DNA of 64,000 nt, taken from positions 2,046,001 to 2,110,000 of the forward strand of contig NZ_CP115670.1 in NCBI RefSeq assembly GCF_027886475.1, given 5' to 3'. Positions within the stretch are counted from its first letter, which is position 1; the number at the start of each line of letters is the position of its first letter. The notes under the pieces were generated by a model. That model did no database searches. It was not told the origin of the DNA and saw only the letters and a list, made by a program, of their open reading frames with translations. Both the position numbers and the translations under genes were made by a program. Below are positions 20,279 through 30,195 of the stretch, piece after piece. Source of the stretch: Corynebacterium sp. SCR221107. GTDB lineage: Bacteria; Actinomycetota; Actinomycetes; Mycobacteriales; Mycobacteriaceae.

Positions 20279-20583
20279 TGGCAATTTCCTTACCTTCAGG
20301 CGCGGGCTAGACAGTTTCACCGTCCACGTTAATAGGTGGTCTTCACCAATCGCACACCACCACGTACTGGCGTTGCTTTCCGACGTTTGCAGACGCGCAC
20401 GCAATTGACATTCGCACCTTTCCCCATTGCCATCGATTAACACTGGTCGTGGGGGATTTCCGGGCATACGTGGGCAAAGTTATCCACAGATTGTGGCTAA
20501 GAACCACATAAGAAAACAGGGTTATCCACAGGCTTCACGCCTGCAACTCGTGGACGCATTGACGCCCGTTTAGCGTTGTGGGC
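20279..20583. other. Region between murD and the HNH gene
   Basis: Divergent upstream region of murD (minus) and the HNH gene (plus). Carries a candidate murD -10 TATTAA (about 60 bases before its start), one CGTCGGAAAGC word (20375-20385, minus), two TTATCCACA boxes, and a small inverted repeat TGTGG-CTAAGAA-CCACA between the boxes. Confidence 0.5.
20480..20530 (+). promoter_or_regulatory. Two DnaA-box-like 9-mers upstream of the HNH gene
   Basis: TTATCCACA at 20480-20488 and again at 20522-20530, same orientation, 42 bases apart. Both match the classical DnaA box. Binding is inferred. Confidence 0.45.
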
Positions 20584-21711
20584 ATGAACCCCGTCGACCA
20601 GCTTGCAGCAGTACTTTCCAACCCGCTCGCCCTCATCCAGGACGCCGCCGGGTGCACAATTGCTGCACTTGTCGCACGCGGACTACCCGAAAACACAGCC
20701 ACCGACCTGAAAACCCTCGCCACGGTGTACTACGGCACCACCTCCTACACCAGGATGCAAGCCACCTGCCGGGAAACCATAGACTCCCTCGGGCTCACCC
20801 TCGCCCACCTCGAAATCATCGAAACCTGCACCCGCAGAGTCACAGGCGAAAAAACCACATGGCAACTACGCCGCGACCTAGTAAACCTCGGCAACCTGCC
20901 CACCGGACAGTTCGCCACCCGCGCACGCGCAATCACCAACGACTACGCAACCCCACCGGCAAGGTTAGTCAAAGGCGTGAGCATCAACCGCAACCGCAAC
21001 AACCTCTGGCAACTGAAAATCAACGGCGAACCAGCCGATATCGACACACTTTACGAAACACTCAAAGAACTGCCCGACCCAGCTAAAAACTTCCCCCACA
21101 CCGGCACCATCACCAAAACACTTCGCCCCATCGTGGCCATCCCCCTAGACAAACTCACCACCGTCCTGGATGCCACAGGAGACGAAACCACCTTCACCTG
21201 CTCCGATGGGGTCACACGCACCAGCACCGAAATCGTTGCCTCCATCCTTGATGACCAGTGGGGGTTCGGGCTTATCCACCCCGTTGACGGACCCGTCGAC
21301 CTCGTGCGCTCCTCCAGGTTTGCCAACAAAAAGCAACGCGACCTAGCCACCCTCGAATCCTTAAGCTGTGCCCACCCGGACTGCAATAAACCAGCCGATG
21401 AGTGCCAAATCCACCATATCCATGCGTGGAATCGGGGCGGGACCACCGCAAGTAAAAACCTCACCATGCTATGCGCCTTCCACAACGGAAGAAACGACGA
21501 TGACCCCAGCACACCCAAACACGGCCGCATCCAACGCACCAACGGCCACCCCACCCTGGCACCCCAAAGCCTAAACACACCAAAAAGGCCCCCACCAGGG
21601 GGCCTACTAGGCATGCCTTCTATGAGACTCCGACCAATCCGAGCCATTCGCCATAGAAGATGGAGGCTCCAATCAAAGCCGCCACTGCGGAAACCAACCA
21701 GAAGCGAATGA
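20584..21711 (+). CDS. HNH endonuclease-type protein, copy A, inserted in the dcw cluster (C-terminus frameshifted)
   Basis: 375 residues from ATG 20584 (a GTG lies 6 bases upstream). The N-terminal 230 residues resemble helical DUF222/13E12-type regions that precede HNH domains in multicopy actinobacterial proteins; this likeness is tentative. The HNH domain reads [25 protein letters not shown] then [14 protein letters not shown], with paired Cys for zinc and the His-His, Asn, His core. Compared with copy B at 63618-64000, 14 bases are missing after 21555, between CCCACC repeats, so the normal ending PPWHPKA is lost. The frame instead runs through the terminator and 92 bases antisense into mraY. 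Nearly identical DNA to copy B indicates recent mobility or gene conversion. It may nick or cut DNA; the role is unknown. Confidence 0.85.
   Translation: MNPVDQLAAVLSNPLALIQDAAGCTIAALVARGLPENTATDLKTLATVYYGTTSYTRMQATCRETIDSLGLTLAHLEIIETCTRRVTGEKTTWQLRRDLVNLGNLPTGQFATRARAITNDYATPPARLVKGVSINRNRNNLWQLKINGEPADIDTLYETLKELPDPAKNFPHTGTITKTLRPIVAIPLDKLTTVLDATGDETTFTCSDGVTRTSTEIVASILDDQWGFGLIHPVDGPVDLVRSSRFANKKQRDLATLESLSCAHPDCNKPADECQIHHIHAWNRGGTTASKNLTMLCAFHNGRNDDDPSTPKHGRIQRTNGHPTLAPQSLNTPKRPPPGGLLGMPSMRLRPIRAIRHRRWRLQSKPPLRKPTRSE
21586..21605 (-). terminator. Terminator after mraY, shared with the HNH cassette end
   Basis: Arms AGGCCCCC and GGGGGCCT with loop ACCA; on the minus strand it continues TTTTTGG. 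The same hairpin ends the second HNH cassette at 63586-63605. Confidence 0.88.
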
Positions 21712-22723
21712 CAACGGTGGTCTCGGCCCAGCCACCATTTTCAAAATGGTGATGGATTGGCGCCATCCGGAAGATGCGGATTCCGCGGGTCTTGAAGCCA
21801 AACACCTGGATGACAACGGATGCCGCCTCAATGACGAACAAAGCACCGACGACGATCATGAGCAGTTCCGTTCTGCTGGCGACCGAGAGGCCTGCAACCA
21901 AACCGCCGAGTGCCAACGAGCCGGTATCACCCATAAATATCTTTGCCGGGGCGGCGTTCCACCACAAGAATCCGAGGCAGGCGCCGAGCCCTGCGGCAGC
22001 GAGCACGGCTAGATCCAACGGATCGCGCACGTCATAGCAACCCGGGGCAGCACCTTCGGCGCAGGCGTTGCGGAACTGCCAGAAGCAGATCAAGGTGTAG
22101 GCACCCATGACGATGGCGGTGGAACCTGCCGCGAGTCCGTCGAGGCCATCGGTGAGGTTGACGGCGTTGGACCACGCGGAAATGAGGATGTACATGAACA
22201 GCAGGAAAATGATCGTACCGATGACGGTGCCACCGATCGCGAGATCCACGGTGTTTAGATCGCGCAGGTAGGACAGGTGCGTGGAACCTGGGGTGAGGCC
22301 ATTGTCGTCCGGGAACTGGAGCACGAGAATGCCAAATGCCAAGGCGATGACCAACTGGCCGACAAGCTTCGCGGTCTTATTCAACCCCAGGTTGCGGCCC
22401 TTGTAGAGCTTGATGAAGTCATCGGCAAAACCGAGCCCGCCCAACGCGAGGGTGAGTCCTAGTACCAAAACACCGGATACCGTGAATCCTTGGGTGCCGT
22501 TGAGTTCGCCGTAGATGCTCGAAACCAGGTAGGCGACGGTAATGCCGGCCAGGATTGCGATGCCACCCATGGTTGGGGTGCCCCGCTTGCGTAAGTGCGA
22601 TTTCGGGCCCTCTTCGCGAATTTCCTGGCCCAATCCCTCTGCGCTGAAGCGACGGATGAGGATTGGTGTCACAAAAATCGATACCAATAATCCGATCGCA
22701 CCCGCGAGAATTATCTGGGTCAC
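21620..22723 (-). CDS. mraY: Phospho-N-acetylmuramoyl-pentapeptide transferase
   Basis: 367 residues, about ten membrane helices. Makes lipid I from UDP-MurNAc-pentapeptide and undecaprenyl phosphate. Conserved [41 protein letters not shown] and PIHHHFE are present. It ends the upstream half of the split dcw cluster; murD is separated by the HNH gene. Confidence 0.98.
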   Translation of the reverse strand: MTQIILAGAIGLLVSIFVTPILIRRFSAEGLGQEIREEGPKSHLRKRGTPTMGGIAILAGITVAYLVSSIYGELNGTQGFTVSGVLVLGLTLALGGLGFADDFIKLYKGRNLGLNKTAKLVGQLVIALAFGILVLQFPDDNGLTPGSTHLSYLRDLNTVDLAIGGTVIGTIIFLLFMYILISAWSNAVNLTDGLDGLAAGSTAIVMGAYTLICFWQFRNACAEGAAPGCYDVRDPLDLAVLAAAGLGACLGFLWWNAAPAKIFMGDTGSLALGGLVAGLSVASRTELLMIVVGALFVIEAASVVIQVFGFKTRGIRIFRMAPIHHHFENGGWAETTVVIRFWLVSAVAALIGASIFYGEWLGLVGVS

Positions 22724-22823
22724 TATCTACTCACCTACTGTATTCTTCCTACGCTATTTCGTCTCGCACCCCGTGGGCGTAGACATACAACGTTTAACCC
22801 TACTTGACCGGCCTTATTTTGAC

Positions 22824-24350
22824 TTATTCAGCCTCGTCCAAGGCCTGCGCGATCTCCCAGAGACGGAAGGCGTTCGAGGCCTTGACAAGCAGCACGTCGT
22901 TTGCGCCCGCCATAGGCTTTAGCAGCCTTGTTGCCGCCGCATTATCGGCAACGACCTCCGTGTCTACCCCAGCCTCGACGGCCGCTTTCGCCAACGCACG
23001 GCTTGACGGGTTGTCGCCTACCACCACCAGGCGGTCGATGCCCAGCGGCGCGAGCGTTTGCCCGAGGCTGTGGTGGGCCTTGGGGCTTTCGTCGCCGAGT
23101 TCACCCATCGGTCCCAACACGGCGATCGCTTGCCCACCTTGGCTGCGCGCCATGCGCGCACAGGCGGAAAGACCAGCGTGCATGCTCTCCGGGTTAGCGT
23201 TGTAGGCATCGTCGATGATGGTCAGTCCCGCTGCGGTGGTGCTTACCGCCATCCGGTGAGCTGAGGCCGCGCGGTGTGCGCGTACCGCCTCAAGGATGAG
23301 GTCGATGTCGAGCCCCGCGCCAAGCCCCGCCCCGATCGCGGCGAGAGCGTTGGCCACCTGGTGTTCGCCGACAACTTCTAGTTGCACCTGCCCCACATAC
23401 TTTCCGCGGAGGGTCAGTTCGAAACTTGGCCGCGCTACAGCGTCTAGGGTAACCTTCGACGCCACTAGGTCGACGGGGCTTTCATGGCCATCACCGAGAC
23501 TTACGGCGCGTTTGCCGGCCGCCGAGTACCACAACACCTTTGCGCTCGTTCGTGAGGCCATGCCTACCACGTAGTCATCATCGGCGTTAAGGACGGCCAC
23601 GCCCCCGGCATCAGCTGCGGGCAGCGCCTCGACGAGTTCGCCCTTGGCTTGTGCGATGACCTCCCTGGAACCAAATTCGCCAAGGTGTGCGCTGCCAACG
23701 TTGAGCTCGACGCCGATCCTTGGTGGGGCGATGCGCGCCAAGTTTGCCACGTGGCCCAGCCCGCGTGCCGACATTTCGGCCACGAGGTATTCGGTGTTGG
23801 CCGTGCACTTGAGCGCGGTGTAGGGATGGCCGATCTCATTGTTGAAGCTTCCCGGAGGGGCAACGGTTGACCCGGCGGCCCGAAAGATCGTGGCCATGAA
23901 GTCCTTAGTGGAGGTCTTGCCCGCCGATCCGGTCACGCCCACCACCGTCAGCGCGCGCCCGCCGGGTTCATGGGACATCGAAAGACGATCGATAACTCCC
24001 CGCGCCAAGGCACCGAGCCCCGCGAGCACCGCGGCGACGGAGCCGTCGGTATCGTTTTCGAGAGCGTAGCTATCGCGCCGGCGCTCGTTTTCGGGCACCG
24101 GCGGCACGAGGATGGCGGGCACCCCTACCTTCCTAAACGCCAGCACAGCGACCGCGCCTTGTTTAATCGCCTGGGCGGCGAAATCATGCCCGTCCACGCG
24201 GGCGCCGCCGAGTGCTACAAACAGGTCACCGGGGCCGATCTTGCGGGAGTCGAATTCGACCTCGCCGGTTATGACGGCGTCGGCGTTGGGGACGTCGGCA
24301 AGCGTGCCGCCGACGATGTCGGCGATCTCAGCGAGGCTGAGCTCAATCAT
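22824..24350 (-). CDS. murF: UDP-MurNAc-tripeptide--D-alanyl-D-alanine ligase
   Basis: 508 residues from ATG 24350 (MIELSLAEIADIVGG), with GAAGGA upstream; a TTG five codons earlier is less likely. ATP loop GVTGSAGKTSTKD, NNEIGHPYT, and DDAYNANPESM are typical MurF blocks. Completes the pentapeptide. Follows murE by 33 bases; a 100-base gap precedes mraY. Confidence 0.97.
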   Translation of the reverse strand: MIELSLAEIADIVGGTLADVPNADAVITGEVEFDSRKIGPGDLFVALGGARVDGHDFAAQAIKQGAVAVLAFRKVGVPAILVPPVPENERRRDSYALENDTDGSVAAVLAGLGALARGVIDRLSMSHEPGGRALTVVGVTGSAGKTSTKDFMATIFRAAGSTVAPPGSFNNEIGHPYTALKCTANTEYLVAEMSARGLGHVANLARIAPPRIGVELNVGSAHLGEFGSREVIAQAKGELVEALPAADAGGVAVLNADDDYVVGMASRTSAKVLWYSAAGKRAVSLGDGHESPVDLVASKVTLDAVARPSFELTLRGKYVGQVQLEVVGEHQVANALAAIGAGLGAGLDIDLILEAVRAHRAASAHRMAVSTTAAGLTIIDDAYNANPESMHAGLSACARMARSQGGQAIAVLGPMGELGDESPKAHHSLGQTLAPLGIDRLVVVGDNPSSRALAKAAVEAGVDTEVVADNAAATRLLKPMAGANDVLLVKASNAFRLWEIAQALDEAE

Positions 24351-24383
24351 GGAAATGTCCTTCAATTCTTTAAATACTGGTGC

Positions 24384-25889
24384 TTAGGAATATCCGTTGT
24401 CGGCGAGCGCGCGACGGACTTCCTCGCGGTCGTCAAAGTGGTGGTTGACACCATTGATGAGCTGGCCGACCTCATGCCCCTTGCCCGCGACGACCACCGC
24501 ATCCCCGGCCGTGGCCTTGGCGATGGCGGCATCGATAGCCTGATGGCGGTCGCCGATCTCGAGGATTTCCACATCTTCACGCCCCGGCTCGCCCTGAGCC
24601 TGGCGCGCGCCTTCGAGGACTGCCTCGCGGATGAGGGCCGGATCCTCCGAACGTGGGTTGTCGTCCGTGATGATAACCACATCGGCGCGACGCACTGCTT
24701 CTGCCCCCATGATGGGGCGCTTTCCGGCGTCACGGTCGCCTCCCGCCCCCACCACCGCAATGAGCTTTCCGACGACCTGGGCGCGCACCGTATCGAGCAC
24801 CGCCGCCACCGCCGCTGGCTTGTGCGCATAATCGACCACGGCCAAGAAATCCTGCCCCTGGTCGATCTTTTCCATGCGCCCTGGCACGCCGACGGCCGCG
24901 ATGCCGGCAGCGGCCTTGGTGACATCGGCACCGGCTGCGTCGATAAGCGCCAGTGCCAAGGTGGCATTGGCAACGTTGAACCTGCCTGGCAAAGGAACAG
25001 TAACGCTGACGGCAGCACCGCCGCGAGCGACGAAATCAAAGGTCTGGCTGCCTGTGGCAAGCGAGTCGATATTGACGGCCTGGAAATCGGCCGGTTCGCC
25101 GTTGGTGGAACAGGTGGAGGCGTTGTTCGCGCGCGCTGCCATCTTCTTGCCCCATGCATCATCGATACAAATGACGGACTTAGCGGCATGCATGGGCGAG
25201 GCTTTGTCGAAGAGCAACGCCTTGGCCTCGAAATACTCCTCCATGGTGGAGTGGAAGTCAAGGTGATCTTGGGAAAGATTGCTAAAGCCTGCGACATCGA
25301 ATTCAGTGCCGCGCACCCTGCCCAGGCTCAGCGCATGGGAGGAGACCTCCATAACCACGTGAGTCACGCCTTTGTCCCGCATCCTGCGAAACAGTGCCTG
25401 AAGAGTGGTTGCCTCCGGGGTGGTCAACTTCGTTGGCACCGGTTCGCCGTTGATGCGCGTCCCGGTGGTGCCGATCAATCCCACATGAGCGCCGGTGGCT
25501 ATGAGACCCGCCTCGATGAGATAGCTGGTGGTGGTTTTGCCGGAGGTACCGGTCACACCGATAATCGTCATCTCTGTGGAAGGGTAGCCATAGATGGCGG
25601 CGGACACCTCACCGAGTACGGCGCGGATATCCTCGACCACGATGACGGGGATGGTCAGCCCCTGTTCGCTCAGGATGTCGAAGCCTTGTTCGTCGGTAAG
25701 CACTGCTGCTGCGGGGGTTCCGGCGGCAAAGCTGGCCCCGTGGCTGCGCGTGCCGGGAAGTGCTGCAAACAGGCCGCCTTCCGGCAGATTCGTGGAATCT
25801 AGGCCGATGTCGGCGATGGTGATGTCCTGCGTTGCACCAAAAAGTCGACCGTGGGCAATGCCTGCCAAAGCCTTCAGTGTTGCTGACAT
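24384..25889 (-). CDS. murE: UDP-MurNAc-L-alanyl-D-glutamate--meso-diaminopimelate ligase
   Basis: 501 residues from ATG 25889 (MSATLKALAG), with AAAGGA ten bases upstream; the frame is open into ftsI but without a start signal. ATP loop GVTGTSGKTTTSYL, HLDFH, and DDNPRSEDPALI. The DNPR motif selects meso-DAP, so the cell wall is mDAP type, consistent with ltsA at 57878. Confidence 0.98.
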   Translation of the reverse strand: MSATLKALAGIAHGRLFGATQDITIADIGLDSTNLPEGGLFAALPGTRSHGASFAAGTPAAAVLTDEQGFDILSEQGLTIPVIVVEDIRAVLGEVSAAIYGYPSTEMTIIGVTGTSGKTTTSYLIEAGLIATGAHVGLIGTTGTRINGEPVPTKLTTPEATTLQALFRRMRDKGVTHVVMEVSSHALSLGRVRGTEFDVAGFSNLSQDHLDFHSTMEEYFEAKALLFDKASPMHAAKSVICIDDAWGKKMAARANNASTCSTNGEPADFQAVNIDSLATGSQTFDFVARGGAAVSVTVPLPGRFNVANATLALALIDAAGADVTKAAAGIAAVGVPGRMEKIDQGQDFLAVVDYAHKPAAVAAVLDTVRAQVVGKLIAVVGAGGDRDAGKRPIMGAEAVRRADVVIITDDNPRSEDPALIREAVLEGARQAQGEPGREDVEILEIGDRHQAIDAAIAKATAGDAVVVAGKGHEVGQLINGVNHHFDDREEVRRALADNGYS

Positions 25890-25978
25890 GACGAGTGGGT
25901 CCTTTCCGCACGTTACCTCGGTATGGGGCCGTGGGTGTGGCCCCGGTGGTGGTGGCTTCGTTTGTATTAAGAAGTAAT

Positions 25979-28051
25979 TTACTGTGCCTGGAGGATCAGT
26001 TGGCCCTCCATCGGCTCCGACAGCGCAACGTTGTCGCGGTCGAGCAACCAACTAGCGATGTCGTGGAACAGCGGGGCGGCCGACTGACCGCCTTCCCCGT
26101 GCACGCCTCGCTGCGGGCGGTCGAGCTGAATGGCCACCACGAAACGCGGGTCATCCGCCGGAGCGATGCCTGCGAAGGTGATCCAATACGCCGAGTTAGA
26201 GTACGCGCCGGTTTCGGGATCGACTTGCTGTGCGGTTCCGGTCTTTCCCGAAACCTGGTAGCCCTCGATGGCCGCACCAGAGCCTGTACCTTGTTGAACG
26301 CCTGTCGGATCGGCTTGTGTCACGGAGCGGAACATATCCACCACCGTCCGCGCTGTCGTGGCACTGACCACTTGAGTCTGCTTCGGCTCGGCTTGCTCAA
26401 TGACCTGCCCTTGGGCATCCTTCATCTCCGCGATGATGCGCGGTTCGATGCGCACACCTCCGTTGGCCAGGGTCTGGTACACGCTGGCCATTTGCAATAG
26501 GGTCCAGCTCATTCCCTGGCCGATCGGGAGGTTGGCAAACGTTCCCCCCGACCATTGGGCGCGATCCGGCAGTAGGCCTGCGGATTCAGCGGGAAGCTCG
26601 ACGCCGGTGGGCTGGCCGATGCCAAACTTGTTGAGCAAATCGGCAAAGCGGTCCTCGCCGATGCGCTGAGCCAGCATGAGGGTGCCCACGTTCGAGGACT
26701 TACCAAAAACTCCCGTGGTGGTATAAGGAACGACACCGTGATCCCAGGCATCGCGCACCGTCACGCCAGCCATGTCGATGGAACCAGGAACCTGCAAAAC
26801 CTCGTCCGGTGTGGAGAGCCCGTCCTCTATCACACCGGCGGCCGTGATGATCTTGGCCACCGAGCCGGGCTCGAACGGGGAGCTTACAGGATCGTTGGTG
26901 AAATCCTTGCCTTGGTCTAGCTGCGCCTGGATATCACCCATGGGATCGATGGTGTCCGAATTGGCCATCGCTAGGATTTGCCCAGTCTTCACATCGAGCA
27001 CCACGGCCTCACCCGACTGGGCACCAGAGTTGGCCACTGCCTGCTCGATCTGCTGCTGAACGTAGGTCTGCAGGTCTAGATCGATGGTCAAGGTGGCAGT
27101 TGCTCCGTCTGTGGCCGGCACCTCATCGCGGGTGGAACCAGGAATCACCTCGCCCTTGGCGGAAACATCCATGGTAGCGCGCCCATCGATACCCGAAAGC
27201 AGGGAATCGCTATAGGCCTCGAAGCCAAACTGTCCCTGCCCATCCTGGGAGATCTTGCCGATGAAATTGCCCCCTACCGCCCCATTGGGGTACTGGCGGA
27301 TGTTTTGCAGATCGGCTGCCACACCGTGAAAGTCCGCCGCGATTTGCTCGGCAACATCGGGATCGACGTTGCGCACCAGCACCTCATAGTGGCTATCGTT
27401 TTTCAGCTTGGTCAGCAGGTCTTCCTGTTTGATGTCGTCGGTGGAGGCGCCTGAGTCCTTGATCGCCTGCGGGATTTGTCGAGAATAACGCTCCAACTCT
27501 TCAGCGACCATGTCATCAAGCTTTTGTTCCCTGGCATCGCCGGAATAATTACCCGACTGTCCTTCGCTGATGAGCCGGTTTTCGGCTTGTTCACGCAATT
27601 CGCTGCGCAAGGTAATGGGCGAAACCGTTAGCGAACGCGCCTGCATGGTGTAGGCGAGCTGATTGCCATATCGGTCAAGGATTTCGCCGCGGCGTGCGGA
27701 TTCAACGTAGACGCGGGTGCGCTGTTGTTCGGCGAGGCTGGACAGGTCCGGCCCCCACCACAGCTGCACGACCGCCAAACGCACCACAAGGACGACAGCT
27801 GTGAGGATGGCAATACGACTGATCAGACGGGTGCGGCGCTTGAATACGTCGGATTGTGAGCTTGCTGAGGAGGCCGAATTGACTCGTCTTTTGAGCCCTA
27901 GCTCCCGCTCCCGCTCGTATCTTCGGCTGGCATCGCGACCTGATTCCGAAGGCGTGCGGTAATCGCCTAAACGGCGCCCGCGTGGGGCACCGGTTGCGCC
28001 GTTGGAGTGGTCACGGGAAGGATATCCCTGAGACGGTTGTGAACCTGTCAC
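25979..28051 (-). CDS. ftsI: Septal transpeptidase FtsI / class B penicillin-binding protein
   Basis: 690 residues. Basic, disordered N-terminus (residues 1-70), one membrane helix (ISRIAILTAVVLVVRLAVV), pedestal domain with RGEILDRYG, then the transpeptidase domain: SVAK active-site serine (FEPGSVAKI), SSN (GKSSNVG) and KTG (VSGKTGTAQQ). Crosslinks septal peptidoglycan with FtsW. No PASTA domain at the C-terminus. Starts 14 bases after ftsL. Confidence 0.97.
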   Translation of the reverse strand: MTGSQPSQGYPSRDHSNGATGAPRGRRLGDYRTPSESGRDASRRYERERELGLKRRVNSASSASSQSDVFKRRTRLISRIAILTAVVLVVRLAVVQLWWGPDLSSLAEQQRTRVYVESARRGEILDRYGNQLAYTMQARSLTVSPITLRSELREQAENRLISEGQSGNYSGDAREQKLDDMVAEELERYSRQIPQAIKDSGASTDDIKQEDLLTKLKNDSHYEVLVRNVDPDVAEQIAADFHGVAADLQNIRQYPNGAVGGNFIGKISQDGQGQFGFEAYSDSLLSGIDGRATMDVSAKGEVIPGSTRDEVPATDGATATLTIDLDLQTYVQQQIEQAVANSGAQSGEAVVLDVKTGQILAMANSDTIDPMGDIQAQLDQGKDFTNDPVSSPFEPGSVAKIITAAGVIEDGLSTPDEVLQVPGSIDMAGVTVRDAWDHGVVPYTTTGVFGKSSNVGTLMLAQRIGEDRFADLLNKFGIGQPTGVELPAESAGLLPDRAQWSGGTFANLPIGQGMSWTLLQMASVYQTLANGGVRIEPRIIAEMKDAQGQVIEQAEPKQTQVVSATTARTVVDMFRSVTQADPTGVQQGTGSGAAIEGYQVSGKTGTAQQVDPETGAYSNSAYWITFAGIAPADDPRFVVAIQLDRPQRGVHGEGGQSAAPLFHDIASWLLDRDNVALSEPMEGQLILQAQ

Positions 28052-28065
28052 TGATAGTGTCCGCC

Positions 28066-28860
28066 TTAACGCGCAGCATAGGGCGCAATCGTGGTACCTG
28101 AGTCGTTGGTAGCACCGGTGGTTCCGGCAACAGGCGCCGCGTTGGACGCCACGTCGCCGTTGCTAGAGGTGGTACCCGTGTTAGGTAGCGGATTGAGGTT
28201 CGAAGTGACCTCTTGGGTCTTGGCCGGATCCGAGGATACTGCCGAGGCCGTGATCTGCTGCCCGTTGACATCAACTATAGGGCGCGTGACATCACCCGCG
28301 GGGCGCTGCTCGCTTGTGTCTCCATTTTCTCCGACCTCCAGGATGCCGGGCTGGTCGGGTACAACCAAGCCCATCTCAGCCGCGCGTCTGGCAATCTCCG
28401 CGGAAGAGGAGGCGTTTTGCAGGTCGCGATTGAGAGTCTCGATCTGATTATCCAGGACCGACTCTTGATTATTGAGGTCTTTGATCGTAAAGGTCTGCGC
28501 TGTGGTCCAACCGGAGATCATCATTGCCATGAACACACCGAAAGAGATAAAGGCAAGCACTCCGATGAGCATGCGCACCCGATGCGGATCAACCGCCTTT
28601 TTCGCGTCGGCAACGCGCCGACCACGATTGGAAATCTGTTGTTGCGAGCCTGGCCGGTGCTGGAAGCGACGACGCCCCGGGGGCACCAGTGCGCGCTCGC
28701 CCTGTCGCTGGGGCGTCGTGGTGGAGGTAGCTCCGCGTGCATCGCTGCGAGGTGGCCTACGGGTTACGACCGTGGAAGCCTGCTGAGGATGACGCGAATA
28801 GTCCCTCGACACGTGCGAGCGACGCAGTGAATCGCGGTTTGATCCGTGCGTCATGGTCAT
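28066..28860 (-). CDS. ftsL: FtsL-type cell division protein
   Basis: 264 residues from ATG 28860 (GGAG six bases upstream). Long basic cytoplasmic tail (1-90), one membrane helix (MLIGVLAFISFGVFMAMMISGW), a short periplasmic coiled coil (IKDLNNQESVLDNQIETLNRDLQNASSSAEIARRA in outline), and a Ser/Thr-rich disordered tail. Position between rsmH and ftsI identifies it as the FtsL/DivIC partner of FtsQ. Primary sequence is poorly conserved in this family. Confidence 0.85.
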   Translation of the reverse strand: MTMTHGSNRDSLRRSHVSRDYSRHPQQASTVVTRRPPRSDARGATSTTTPQRQGERALVPPGRRRFQHRPGSQQQISNRGRRVADAKKAVDPHRVRMLIGVLAFISFGVFMAMMISGWTTAQTFTIKDLNNQESVLDNQIETLNRDLQNASSSAEIARRAAEMGLVVPDQPGILEVGENGDTSEQRPAGDVTRPIVDVNGQQITASAVSSDPAKTQEVTSNLNPLPNTGTTSSNGDVASNAAPVAGTTGATNDSGTTIAPYAAR

Positions 28861-28932
28861 GGTGTGCTCCAACTTCAAAGGTCGTGATGGGCTAAGGACG
28901 GTGTTGGGTTGTTCATGGTTGTTTGTTGGAAA

Positions 28933-30015
28933 TTAGTTCTCGCTTTGATCCCCGATGGCCTCGATTGCACGTACCCGAACGGGGGCCGAGCGGGGATTTT
29001 CCGCGATTTCCGCCTCCGTGGCCTTTTCCGCGCCCCGGGTGATCAGCCTGAATTTCGCCGCATACTCCGGTAGATCCATCGGCAGACCCGGTGGCGTTTT
29101 CGACGTCGTAGCCTCGCGAAACTCACGCTTGACGATCTTGTCCTCCAAGGATTGATAAGACATAAAGACCGCACGCCCACCCGGCGCGAGGTGCTCGAGC
29201 ACCTTCGGAATGACGTTCTCGATTGCTTCCAGCTCCCGGTTCACCTCAACCCGAAGCGCCTGGAATGTGCGCTTGGCCGGGTGCCCTCCGCTTCGCCTGC
29301 TGGCGGCCGGAATGGTGGCGTACAAAAGCTCCACCAACCGACCGGAGGTGCTAAACGGCTCTTTTTCTCGTTCACGCACGATTGCCGAGGCAATTTTCCC
29401 GGCGAAACGCTCGTCGCCGTAGTTTTTGAGGATCCGGGCGAGCTCGCCGTGGCTGTAGGTGTTGAGGATGTCGGCGGCGGTAATCCCTGAGCTGTCATCC
29501 ATCCTCATATCCAACGGTGCATCGACACGGTAGGCGAAGCCACGCTCTACCTGGTCGAGCTGCATGCTGGACACGCCAAGGTCAAAAAGGGCGCCAGCGA
29601 AGCCATGCGCAACGGCGGCAGCAGCTGGTGCGACTTCGCGACTGGCGGCGTCGGCAAGCGGGCCTTCAAATTGGTCGAAGCGACAGTACAGGCCGAGGAA
29701 CCGATCTCCGAAAGGGGCAAGTCGCTTGCGAGCTGCGGCAAGCGAGTGCTCATCGCGGTCAAGGCCGACGACCATTGCGTCGGGGAAGGTGGTGAGGAAA
29801 TACTCGGTGTGGCCACCGGCGCCGAGCGTGCCGTCGAGGATGACGGCTCGCTTGCCGAAGGCTTCGACTGGGGGCTGGATCAGAGAGGCCATCCGCTCAC
29901 GCATGACGGGCACATGTCCGTGGTTGGCTGCGATATCGTAGTTCACGGTGGCTTCACCAGCACGGCTGGTGCCTAAGTTGCTGGTGTTGTTTTCTGTTGC
30001 AGATGAGTCCGCCAT
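28933..30015 (-). CDS. rsmH: 16S rRNA (cytosine-1402-N4)-methyltransferase RsmH (MraW)
   Basis: 360 residues from ATG 30015, with GGGGAGGGG upstream. SAM-binding [48 protein letters not shown] and [19 protein letters not shown] are diagnostic. Methylates 16S rRNA C1402. Second gene of the dcw cluster. Confidence 0.97.
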   Translation of the reverse strand: MADSSATENNTSNLGTSRAGEATVNYDIAANHGHVPVMRERMASLIQPPVEAFGKRAVILDGTLGAGGHTEYFLTTFPDAMVVGLDRDEHSLAAARKRLAPFGDRFLGLYCRFDQFEGPLADAASREVAPAAAAVAHGFAGALFDLGVSSMQLDQVERGFAYRVDAPLDMRMDDSSGITAADILNTYSHGELARILKNYGDERFAGKIASAIVREREKEPFSTSGRLVELLYATIPAASRRSGGHPAKRTFQALRVEVNRELEAIENVIPKVLEHLAPGGRAVFMSYQSLEDKIVKREFREATTSKTPPGLPMDLPEYAAKFRLITRGAEKATEAEIAENPRSAPVRVRAIEAIGDQSEN

Positions 30016-30195
30016 GACCCCTCCCCTCATTACTCAATGCCGCCTCTCAACCTCGCCCCGCACTGCCTTAAAGGCGAAGCCCGCACCGACCCCCGGGCGC
30101 GATGTACACAGAGCCCCGTCCGGGGAAGACATCTGATATCGGGGAAGTACACCAGATCCCAACGCTCCGAACGGAGTTCCTACGCACACCTCGCC

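Noticed and set aside
23970..25802. 610-codon plus-strand frame
   Set aside because: Antisense to murF and murE with no start signal or family motifs.
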